Virus record (IMG/VR): IMGVR_UViG_3300020468_000047
Location: 1-29,431 of that record
Length of the DNA: 29,431 bases
Source: a virus
Direction: 5' to 3' (one strand)
Positions 23,812-29,431 of the stretch are shown in pieces. Position 1 is the first letter of the stretch; each line of letters begins with the position of its first letter. The position numbers and the translations under genes are program-made. The notes beneath the pieces are model-generated. The model did not search any database. It worked only from the letters and a program-made list of their open reading frames with translations, and had not been told where the DNA came from.

Positions 23812-24554
23812 GTTCTTTTAGGATATTCTTTTATATATTCCTGTATTTTAGATTTATAATATTTCTTTTCTGTCTTATTTCCTAAAAAATAAAAATATCT
23901 ACGCTTACTTTTCTGTGGTATAAATTTTGCATCTGGAAACATTTTTAATATTTCTTCTTTTTTTTGCGTTCCTAATTTTTGTCTTATTGATCTAGCACCA
24001 TATAATTTACCTTTTATTTCTACTCCAAATCTATCACTATCTCTATCATTTACTTTTGGGTTATTTTCACGCATAGACCCTATATATTTAAAATTACACG
24101 CTTGATAGATAGTACCTATTTCACCTGCTAACTCATCTACAGTTGCAGTAACTACTTTGTATTTATCAGGTAGCATTTTCATAGATTGGGTTATTAACTT
24201 ACTTGCACTATGTGGATGTGACCAATGAACACACGCACCCCTACTTAGTAAAATAATTTTTCCTGTATAATCAAATTTATCCCAATGTCCTAAGTTTTCA
24301 CTATATTCAGTGCTATAAACAACCGCACCACCTAAATTACCTTCAAAGTAAATACCATAACAATACTGAACCATAGCAGGCATACATTGTAACCATTCAT
24401 ATCTTTTTATTAAATTAGTAGCTGTTCTTACGTCTATTTCTTGTACAACTGCTTTTTTTATATCTGTATCTACTTTTTCCCACCATCTACCAAATAAATT
24501 ATGTGCATCTTCTACTTCCATCTGATCTTTTATTAACTTCTGATGTGCAATCAT
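23808..24554 (-). CDS. Mom-like GNAT protein, possible DNA base modification
   Basis: A 248-residue protein of GNAT-like outline. Near residue 66-81 YGIYFEGNLGGAVVYS, then LLSRGACVHWSHPHSASKLI (102-121), TVDELAGEIGTIYQACNFKY (138-157), then GKLYGARSIRQKLGT, and a C-terminal KSKRRYFYFLGNK and EYPKR. This order matches my memory of the Mom family, whose Mu member converts adenine in DNA to a carbamoylmethyl form and so blocks restriction. D140 and Y150 are candidate functional residues. Length fits (Mu Mom about 230 aa). It overlaps the nuclease-like gene by 4 bases (ATGA). Confidence 0.6.
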   Translation of the reverse strand: MIAHQKLIKDQMEVEDAHNLFGRWWEKVDTDIKKAVVQEIDVRTATNLIKRYEWLQCMPAMVQYCYGIYFEGNLGGAVVYSTEYSENLGHWDKFDYTGKIILLSRGACVHWSHPHSASKLITQSMKMLPDKYKVVTATVDELAGEIGTIYQACNFKYIGSMRENNPKVNDRDSDRFGVEIKGKLYGARSIRQKLGTQKKEEILKMFPDAKFIPQKSKRRYFYFLGNKTEKKYYKSKIQEYIKEYPKRT

Positions 24555-24922
24555 TTTATTAATTTTTTAAGATGTTCAATTTCATTTATAAGTCTTGCAA
24601 ATTGGTCAATAGTTTGAACAACACGCCAATTATCACCTTCTGCACAATTTGGCCTTTTATTAAACCTAACCATAGTAATAGCATGATCTACTTTTGCGTT
24701 TATTTTTTGTTGTTCTGATTCTCTAGGTTTTCTTAATACTGCTTCTGTTTTATTTTTCATGTCAGTTACCTGTACAACAGTATTTGGAATACCAGTTAAA
24801 TCACCTTTATCTTTTTCCATACCTGCCCCAAATCGTCTTTCAACTTCATAACCTGTTGCTTTTGACAGATAAATACAGGCTTCTCTTTCTGCCCTATCGC
24901 CCTTATTCTTTTGTGCGTTCAT
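24551..24922 (-). CDS. PD-(D/E)XK nuclease-like, resolvase type
   Basis: A 123-residue protein. The N-terminal helix (KNKGDRAEREACIYLS), YEVERRFGAG, then KDKGDLTGIP with D41, and VVQVTDMKN fit the small Holliday-junction-resolvase-like nucleases of phages. In relatives I remember, the last motif has E-x-K; here the corresponding positions are Q51 and T53, with D54-M55-K56 next. The nuclease may use the shifted D-x-K or be inactive. It lies between a coiled-coil gene and the Mom-like gene, overlapping each by 4 bases. Confidence 0.6.
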   Translation of the reverse strand: MNAQKNKGDRAEREACIYLSKATGYEVERRFGAGMEKDKGDLTGIPNTVVQVTDMKNKTEAVLRKPRESEQQKINAKVDHAITMVRFNKRPNCAEGDNWRVVQTIDQFARLINEIEHLKKLIK

Positions 24923-25188
24923 TTTTCTAATTCCTTAATTTTCTTTTTTAGTGCTTCATACTCTACTAAATATTCCTTAGTAGCAAACTCTGATTTATGG
25001 TTAAACATATAGCGATCACTTAAAGCACCTAACTGTACATGTAAATCATCAATCATTTTTTGTTTCTTTTCTTTAAATTCTTTACTTAATGCGTCTGGTT
25101 CTTTTGGGTTCTTAGTCCAATCAGCTACTAAACTAAGCAACTCTTTCACCCTTTTAAATGCCTGTTCTACTCTTTCTGTTGTTTTCAT
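24919..25188 (-). CDS. Helical protein of unknown function (89 aa)
   Basis: An 89-residue, charged, probably coiled-coil protein from MKTTERVEQAFKRVKELL to LKKKIKELEK. I choose ATG 25188 because it forms ATGA with the preceding stop; an upstream ATG at 25200 would add four residues. No family recognised. It is coupled on both sides by 4-base overlaps. Confidence 0.6.
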   Translation of the reverse strand: MKTTERVEQAFKRVKELLSLVADWTKNPKEPDALSKEFKEKKQKMIDDLHVQLGALSDRYMFNHKSEFATKEYLVEYEALKKKIKELEK

Positions 25189-25499
25189 CGCATCGCCCAT
25201 GTAAAGCCAGTTTCTAATTTAATTGCTATTCCTTCTTCTCTTTCCTGTTGTTCTTTATCTTCAATCGCATTTATCATATCTTTTTTAAATTGCTTTGTAG
25301 TATCACTATATTCCCACTTCTCAGGTTTGCGTTTGCGTGTTGCTTTAACACCATCAATACTAAAAGAACTCATAATAATACCTTCTTGATAATACTTTTC
25401 TAATATCATCTTCTTTTCTGTTATTTGTGTTTCTAATTCTTTTATTTGCAGTTGTGAAACTTTTATCTGCCTTAATAATTGTTCTGGTTGTACGTTCAT
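25185..25499 (-). CDS. Coiled-coil protein of unknown function (104 aa)
   Basis: A 104-residue protein. Residues 1-40 form a coiled coil (LLRQIKVSQLQIKELETQI), followed by a small beta segment (SFSIDGVKATRKRKPEKWEY), then an acidic helix (AIEDKEQQEREEGIAI) and a short end FTWAMR. This layout is common among small phage proteins near recombination genes, whose functions are mostly unknown. It overlaps the next gene by 4 bases. Only 2 bases separate it from the preceding stop. Confidence 0.6.
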   Translation of the reverse strand: MNVQPEQLLRQIKVSQLQIKELETQITEKKMILEKYYQEGIIMSSFSIDGVKATRKRKPEKWEYSDTTKQFKKDMINAIEDKEQQEREEGIAIKLETGFTWAMR

Positions 25500-25501
25500 G
25501 A

Positions 25502-25663
25502 TTAATAAAATTTATGCTCAGGATAAAGATCAGGTTGATAATCATCAGGTAAATAAAACAACCATTCTAAATACATTTTTGCAGCGTTCATAATTTGTCT
25601 ATCATCAAATTTAGCTAACCATTCTTCTCGGTCAATTTGTTCTAGTTCTTCTTCAAATGACAT
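25502..25663 (-). CDS. Small acidic protein (53 aa)
   Basis: Minus-strand ATG at 25663, TAA at 25502-25504. It reads MSFEEELEQIDREEWLAKFD, RQIMNAAKMYLEWLFYL, PDDYQPDLYPEHKFY: an acidic helix, a hydrophobic helix and a Tyr/Pro-rich end. I do not recognise it. It is the first gene after the operator-carrying promoter at 25699-25727 and would lead this transcript. Confidence 0.6.
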   Translation of the reverse strand: MSFEEELEQIDREEWLAKFDDRQIMNAAKMYLEWLFYLPDDYQPDLYPEHKFY

Positions 25664-25698
25664 AATTGTAAATTAATAAAGAACAACAGTTAAACATT

Positions 25699-25727
25699 AG
25701 TATGGGGTATACCCTCATATAATGCAA
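25699..25727 (-). promoter_or_regulatory. Leftward promoter with GGGTATACCC operator
   Basis: Minus strand TTGCAT (25722-25727), 17 bases, CATACT (25699-25704). GGGTATACCC (25705-25714) directly abuts the -10 box. A TATAAT on the plus strand (25718-25723) next to the same palindrome would point into the convergent nuclease gene and lacks a -35. The minus orientation is preferred because it faces genes from 25663 down. The -10 is weak (4 of 6). Confidence 0.55.
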
Positions 25728-25733
25728 CCCTTA

Positions 25734-26360
25734 CTAAAACTTTACCTGTTTATTAAAGTATAAACCCCTTGCCTCTTCATAATCATACATACATTCTGCA
25801 GGGCTATATTCTTGAGTTTTTATACCATCAGGTGTTATATAAATAATCCTACAAGTAAATAGAGTTATATCAGGATAGTTTTGATTTAACAAAGATACAT
25901 AACCACCCATCTGTAAACTATGATTCTTTTTCTTATATACTGCTTGTGTTTTGTAATCTGCAAGACATAATGCACCTGTATCTTTATGCTGCAAAATAAC
26001 ATCACAACTACCTGCAATATCTCTTTTTCTGTCAATCATTCTTAGTTCATTAACAACAGGTTCCCAAGTATTCCACATTCTATAATTTATAAGATGCTCA
26101 ACCCATCCTGAAAACTCTTTTGCATACGCTAGTGCTAGTGTTTTATCTTTTGTTTCACACCATATTTGTACAGCCTCATGTATTGTTGTACCTCTAGCCG
26201 CTGCTTTTTCCATGTTTTTACTGACAAAGTCATTTGGTTTTATAACATCACTAATAGATCTTGATACATATTTCTTACGTTTTAAATCGTAGTATTTATG
26301 TGGTTCTGGTAAGAACTGTACGAATGGATCTTGTACAAGAATATTTTTAATATTATCCAT
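25734..26360 (-). CDS. PD-(D/E)XK nuclease, RecB/Cas4-like exonuclease
   Basis: A 208-residue nuclease. Motifs in order: GTTIHEAVQIW with H61, NELRMI with E105, GSCDVIL with D120, LADYKTQ with D135-x-K137, and LQMGGY with Q150 and Y154. These are the metal-binding and catalytic positions of the RecB-type nuclease fold. It would resect DNA for annealing by the ERF protein and SSB encoded on the other strand. It overlaps the previous gene by 8 bases. Cas4 is the same fold but has an iron-sulphur cluster; no suitable cysteine set is present. Confidence 0.85.
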   Translation of the reverse strand: MDNIKNILVQDPFVQFLPEPHKYYDLKRKKYVSRSISDVIKPNDFVSKNMEKAAARGTTIHEAVQIWCETKDKTLALAYAKEFSGWVEHLINYRMWNTWEPVVNELRMIDRKRDIAGSCDVILQHKDTGALCLADYKTQAVYKKKNHSLQMGGYVSLLNQNYPDITLFTCRIIYITPDGIKTQEYSPAECMYDYEEARGLYFNKQVKF

Positions 26361-26616
26361 CTATTACAGGATCAAAAGTTACTTTACCTGTAAGACTATT
26401 AATATATTTTGGTAATTTATGTGTTGGTATAGAAGGTCTTGCACCATATTGAGTTTTTTGTATTCTTTTCCATTTGCCTGTACCAGTTTCCCTTTCATAA
26501 CCCATAGCCAAGAACCAACCACTAGGCGGTGTATCTAAGTCTTCTATCTTTATAAGACCTTTACTAATCATTCTTCTTAGTGTTCTTTTTGCACTGTTGC
26601 TAAATAAAATATCCAT
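26353..26616 (-). CDS. Small basic protein of unknown function (87 aa)
   Basis: An 87-residue basic protein. Residues about 5-30 (NSAKRTLRRMISKGLIKIED) may form a DNA-binding helix pair and are followed by PPSGWFLAMGYERETGTGKW. No family recognised. Overlaps of 1 base upstream and 8 bases downstream join it with the RHH-like and nuclease genes, so a role in DNA handling is plausible. Confidence 0.6.
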   Translation of the reverse strand: MDILFSNSAKRTLRRMISKGLIKIEDLDTPPSGWFLAMGYERETGTGKWKRIQKTQYGARPSIPTHKLPKYINSLTGKVTFDPVIDG

Positions 26617-27197
26617 TAGATTATGTTCCCCATGTCATCAAACTGTACAACCTTTTGATTTGGATGTGTAGATGTTTGTTCTGGTTCTTTATTAAACCTG
26701 TTTATACGTTTCTGTTGTTCTTCATAGTTACTAAGTTTTAAACCTTTCCAAGTACCTGCAAGCACTCCAGCGTCTAACTGGTCTTTCAAAGTTTGTTCAC
26801 CATACTTATCTATAAACTTTCTATATTCTGTTATCTGTAGTTTCCAAGCCTGTATAGATTTAGAACCTTTCTTAACTTTCCAGAAGTCAAGTATTAATTC
26901 TTCTAAGTGTATTAAGTCTTCTGGTATTATCTTTTCTTGTTTTTCTTTTTTATTAATTTTTTCTTTTTGTTCTTTTGTTTCTAACTCTTTCTTATCTTGT
27001 TCCTGTTCTTCTAAGTCTTTATTATCTTTATATATATAGGTTACATTATCTGTCAAATCTTCTTCTTTTTGTAATTTAGCGTTGTATGCCTCTTCTAAAA
27101 GCATATTAATAAACCCATTGGTTGTAATGTATTTGGGCTTTATAGCTGCGATCTTGTCTATTAAAGATCTGTCGATAGTTGGTCGAGTAGTGGTCAT
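26616..27197 (-). CDS. DNA-binding-like protein with coiled-coil linker
   Basis: A 193-residue protein. Residues about 5-38 (RPTIDRSLIDKIAAIKPKYI, then NGFINMLLEEAYNA) are like a ribbon-helix-helix. An extremely charged Lys/Glu-rich linker lies at about 45-90. The C-terminal domain (DFWKVKKGSKSIQAWKLQIT, YGEQTLKDQLDAGVLAGTWK) is similar to domains in phage replication or primosome-like proteins I recall, but I cannot name one. First gene of the leftward block; its ATG lies 25 bases from the ATGTAC-A-GTACAT palindrome. Confidence 0.55.
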   Translation of the reverse strand: MTTTRPTIDRSLIDKIAAIKPKYITTNGFINMLLEEAYNAKLQKEEDLTDNVTYIYKDNKDLEEQEQDKKELETKEQKEKINKKEKQEKIIPEDLIHLEELILDFWKVKKGSKSIQAWKLQITEYRKFIDKYGEQTLKDQLDAGVLAGTWKGLKLSNYEEQQKRINRFNKEPEQTSTHPNQKVVQFDDMGNII

Positions 27198-27221
27198 AAA
27201 TGGGACATAAAGGGACGATGT

Positions 27222-27234
27222 ATGTACAGTACAT
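27222..27234. promoter_or_regulatory. Palindrome ATGTACAGTACAT between divergent genes
   Basis: ATGTAC, one base, GTACAT: a perfect 13-base dyad in the 109-base region between the leftward and rightward blocks. TACATGTA lies near 27270 and TGTACA near 27350. It differs from the GGGTATACCC elements, so a second regulator is likely. The leftward promoter itself was not resolved. Confidence 0.5.
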
Positions 27235-27306
27235 GAACACAGGTAGAACAGGTTTACAACAGCCTACTACATGTATTGAATTAAAACTTTACAAACGCTA
27301 CATATA

Positions 27307-27504
27307 ATGTTATGTTTAGCACATAAGTCTACTAATGTTATGTCTTGTACATTAGATAAAAATAGACAGAAAAAACTGATTAGAGATCAGTTACAAGGAA
27401 TCAATGACCCTTTTGAGTTATTAGCAGAAGCGTTGGCAGATAATCAACGATTAAGACAGATTATTAACAACCACAATTGCCATAAGGGTAAACCCTCGAT
27501 ATAA
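27307..27504 (+). CDS. Small early protein (65 or 54 aa)
   Basis: An open frame from ATG 27307 or ATG 27340. The first ATG overlaps a TATAAT (27303-27308), so if that box is the -10 the real start is 27340. The C-terminal part (KKLIRDQLQGINDPFELLAE, ALADNQRLRQIINNH) is helical. Cro-like or other regulator is possible, with no direct evidence. Its end runs into the ERF promoter. Confidence 0.5.
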   Translation: MLCLAHKSTNVMSCTLDKNRQKKLIRDQLQGINDPFELLAEALADNQRLRQIINNHNCHKGKPSI

Positions 27505-27505
27505 T
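27477..27505 (+). promoter_or_regulatory. ERF-operon promoter with operator
   Basis: TTGCCA (27477-27482), a 17-base spacer, and consensus TATAAT (27500-27505). GGGTAAACCC (27486-27495) lies in the spacer, flanked by A and T to make the same 12-mer as at 9141-9152. Transcription should begin about 27512, giving a leader of about 15 bases. Confidence 0.8.
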
Positions 27506-27526
27506 AAGGAAAATAATTAAAACAAT

Positions 27527-28171
27527 TTGACAAAAGAAATAACTAAGGCACTCTGTAAATTTATACAGGAAGTCGGAACTATTGAAGAAAAAGCTAATGC
27601 GCAATTTGGTAAGTTTGCTGACCTATCAAGTGTATTATCTGTTGTTAATCCTGTATTAGCTAGGAATGGTTTAGTTGTAATACACACAACAGAAATACTA
27701 GAAGGTAGAAATATATTAGTTACTAACCTTATGCATATATCAGGAGAAGTAGTTGCATCTAAATATTTATTGCCATTAATAAAAGAAACAAGAGGCAATC
27801 CAATACACGCAGAAGGCGGTGCATTAACTTATTTCCGTAGATATTGTGAGCTAGGAATCTTAGGACAGAACGCAGGTATTCCAGACAATGACGGTGACTT
27901 TGCTAACCCTACAGTAGAAAAGGTTACACCAATAACAAAGCATAAACCTGTAGGTATGCCGCAGATATTAGATAAGGAAACAAGAGATCATTACCTTAAA
28001 AAAGTTGGTGAACTATATTTAAACAGCACCGACCTATATAAACAATTAACAGAAGCTATGTATGTAGAGTTTAGTTTTGATAAGACATCAGGTAAATTTT
28101 CTGATTACATACAAGAGCCTAAACATGTAACCTACATACAAACATGGTTAGATGCATACACAAATGATTGA
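27527..28171 (+). CDS. ERF-family single-strand annealing protein
   Basis: A 214-residue recombinase that anneals complementary single strands. Evidence is the ERF block GNPIHAEGGALTYFRRYCEL followed by GILGQNAGIPDNDGD, and the N-terminal FGKFADLSSVLSVVNPVLAR motif. It would work with the RecB-like nuclease and with SSB. Start is TTG at 27527 by necessity: TAA lies in frame at 27518 and no ATG occurs before residue 69. There is no Shine-Dalgarno at the normal distance. Confidence 0.85.
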   Translation: MTKEITKALCKFIQEVGTIEEKANAQFGKFADLSSVLSVVNPVLARNGLVVIHTTEILEGRNILVTNLMHISGEVVASKYLLPLIKETRGNPIHAEGGALTYFRRYCELGILGQNAGIPDNDGDFANPTVEKVTPITKHKPVGMPQILDKETRDHYLKKVGELYLNSTDLYKQLTEAMYVEFSFDKTSGKFSDYIQEPKHVTYIQTWLDAYTND

Positions 28172-28367
28172 TGAACCTAACAAACCTCTCGAAACAAGAC
28201 CTATTGGAGTTGCAGTATCTAACTGGAAGAACCGTTATCTTGTCTCCTCTAAGCTTACGCACACTAACCATAAGAAGTTTAGAGATTGGTGTAGAGCTAA
28301 CAACTATTCCTACTCATCAGGTATTAACTATCTGATTTCTAATTATTTACCCGAAAACAATGTTTAA
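28152..28367 (+). CDS. Small RHH-like protein
   Basis: A 71-residue protein (67 residues from the second ATG at 28164). A strand (NRYLVSSKLT) followed by helices HKKFRDWCRANNY and SSGINYLISNYL fits a ribbon-helix-helix DNA-binding fold. It overlaps ERF by 20 bases (8 from the second start) and SSB by 8 bases. It may regulate the recombination operon. No family name claimed. Confidence 0.6.
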   Translation: MHTQMIDEPNKPLETRPIGVAVSNWKNRYLVSSKLTHTNHKKFRDWCRANNYSYSSGINYLISNYLPENNV

Positions 28368-28704
28368 TGTATCAATCGCTGGCCGTCTTACTAAAGACGC
28401 TGAATATAAAAAGGCAGGGGCTTATGACATGGCAGCCTTTACTATTGCTGTATCACATGGACGTGACAAGACCTCATTTGTAGATTGCCAAGTCTGGGGT
28501 AAACGTTTTGAAACTGTATTAGATGCTTATAAGAAAGGATGCTTAGTAGCCGTATCAGGTGATGGTGAATATACATCATACGAAACAGAATCAGGTGAAA
28601 AAAGAAAACAATTAAGAGTTAATGTCAATAACTTTGTATTCCCTGAGAAGCGTACAGAACAAACACCACAGGCTACACTAGATACAGCAACCATACCTTT
28701 CTAA
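28360..28704 (+). CDS. ssb: Single-stranded DNA-binding protein
   Basis: A 114-residue OB-fold SSB. Signatures are MFNVSIAGRLTKDAEYK, MAAFTIAVSHG, KTSFVDCQVWGKRFETV, YKKGCLVAVSGDGEYTSYE and the final ATIPF. The IPF tip is the usual contact for partner proteins, though the usual acidic run before it is missing. It protects single strands during recombination and replication. TAATG overlap with the next gene. Confidence 0.9.
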   Translation: MFNVSIAGRLTKDAEYKKAGAYDMAAFTIAVSHGRDKTSFVDCQVWGKRFETVLDAYKKGCLVAVSGDGEYTSYETESGEKRKQLRVNVNNFVFPEKRTEQTPQATLDTATIPF

Positions 28705-29387
28705 TGGGTATTCAACTATCTATAGATCAAGACCTTAAAGGCTTTGAACGCTTTACTAAGAACTATAGAAAACAGTTACCATTCGCATCATCAGTAGCTA
28801 TTAACAATACTGCATTTGATATAAGAACAGCACTTAACAAAGGTACACTTGGTGCATTTAATAAGCCTACTAAGTTCACACAGAAAGCTTTTATAGTTAC
28901 TAAGTCTAAGAAAACAAACTTAGTTGCACATACATTTGCAGTAGATAAGGCTGGTAAGGATAGGGCTAGATACTTACGCTTCGGGGTAGAGGGTGGACAA
29001 AGACCACCTAAAGGTTTTGAAAGATACTTTGCTGGTCTACCTAATGACGGCACAATACCTAGCAATAGTTACTTTATGCCAACATCATTAGTTAAGACAG
29101 ATGGTAGTGGCAACATAACAAGAGCTACATTAAAGCGTATAACATCAGGTATAAATGCTAATGCTAGAGGTGGCTTTTTTATTGGTACACCTGCCAACAG
29201 TAGTAAACCACCTGGTGTATATAGGAGAAGTAGAGAGCAATTACAAACATACTTTGTTGCAACTACAAACAAACCTAACTACACAGGACGCTTTAACATA
29301 GATGCAATAGCTGGTAAGGTTGTACAACGTAGGTTTAACGCACACTTTGATAAGGCAATGTCTAAGGCTATAGCTACTGCTAAGTAA
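28704..29387 (+). CDS. gpZ-like minor tail / tail completion protein
   Basis: A 227-residue basic protein. The order is an N-terminal NYRKQLPFASSVAINNTAFD, then TKFTQKAFIVTKSKKTNL, a GVEGGQRPPKGFERYF segment and a C-terminal NAHFDKAMSKAIATAK. It resembles lambda gpZ-type tail completion proteins, which join tail and head. In lambda Z lies between FII and U; here the gene is after SSB and just before the packaging end. The assignment is by pattern. Confidence 0.55.
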   Translation: MGIQLSIDQDLKGFERFTKNYRKQLPFASSVAINNTAFDIRTALNKGTLGAFNKPTKFTQKAFIVTKSKKTNLVAHTFAVDKAGKDRARYLRFGVEGGQRPPKGFERYFAGLPNDGTIPSNSYFMPTSLVKTDGSGNITRATLKRITSGINANARGGFFIGTPANSSKPPGVYRRSREQLQTYFVATTNKPNYTGRFNIDAIAGKVVQRRFNAHFDKAMSKAIATAK

Positions 29388-29418
29388 CCACTAGGTTCTT
29401 TCTAGCTCTACTGTTGTG

Positions 29419-29431
29419 GGTCGTTCATACG
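29419..29431. repeat. Right terminal 13-base repeat, possible cos
   Basis: GGTCGTTCATACG, identical to bases 2-14. When the ends are joined once over the repeat, the arms GTGGGT and ACGCAC flank it with partial dyad symmetry (GTG/CAC and GT/AC), as seen in lambda-type cut sites. The 31 bases before it, after the gpZ-like gene, hold nothing else that I can see. Confidence 0.7.

Noticed and set aside
27242-27258. ACAGGT direct repeat as replication iterons
   Set aside because: Only two copies, 9 bases apart, with no initiator evidence.
1-29431. CRISPR array, insertion sequence or prophage attachment sites
   Set aside because: No regular repeat-spacer series, transposase or integrase was seen; the only end repeat is the 13-mer.
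1-29431. Cyanophage photosynthesis genes
   Set aside because: No psbA, psbD, hli or similar host-derived metabolic gene is present, so host assignment rests only on small-protein resemblance and composition.

Overview
The window looks like one essentially complete genome of a small, AT-rich, tailed double-stranded DNA phage with lambda-type head and tail genes. Evidence is a GpA-type large terminase, a GpB-type portal, an HK97-fold capsid with its protease, and a lambda-ordered tail module whose G/G-T chaperone pair is joined by a canonical -1 slippery site. Both ends carry the same 13 bases (2-14 and 29419-29431), just upstream of the terminase genes. This is either a circular-assembly overlap or, more interestingly, a filled-in cos end. 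Many small membrane and exported proteins (18.4-22.4 kb) have the look I associate with phages of marine picocyanobacteria (Prochlorococcus/Synechococcus). With the low GC and scarce Shine-Dalgarno sites this points to a marine cyanobacterial host. That host call is inference from remembered family resemblance, not a search.

Layout. 94-18399 (+) is the late structural operon: TerS, TerL, gpW-like protein, portal, a protease-capsid fusion, a terminator, then connector, tail terminator, tail tube, G/GT chaperones, tape measure, tail tip, two paralogous tip proteins, a long fibre, a LamG-like protein and a tail-fibre-assembly-like protein. 18409-19983 holds small membrane proteins, including two divergent genes whose start codons overlap in one CATG. 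20082-22007 (-) is a cassette of one membrane protein and three probable exported proteins. 22054-22432 (+) has two tiny proteins, followed by a terminator and a 112-base segment that can fold into a four-helix junction. 22661-27197 (-) is a leftward non-structural region: winged-helix proteins, a Mom-like acyltransferase (possible DNA-base modification), two PD-(D/E)XK-type nucleases and small proteins. 27307-29387 (+) has a small protein, an ERF single-strand annealing protein, a small RHH-like protein, SSB and a gpZ-like tail protein, then runs across the joined ends into the terminase genes.

How it works together. ERF, SSB and the nucleases form a recombination set. No polymerase, helicase, integrase or endolysin is recognisable, so replication and lysis must use the host or unrecognised genes. 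A palindrome, GGGTATACCC or GGGTAAACCC, lies inside the 17-base spacer of three good sigma70-like promoters (one rightward for ERF, two leftward) and recurs at 9141-9152. This suggests one regulator controlling several early units. The leftmost leftward unit (22661-23749) is also the one place where gene after gene has a strong Shine-Dalgarno site.
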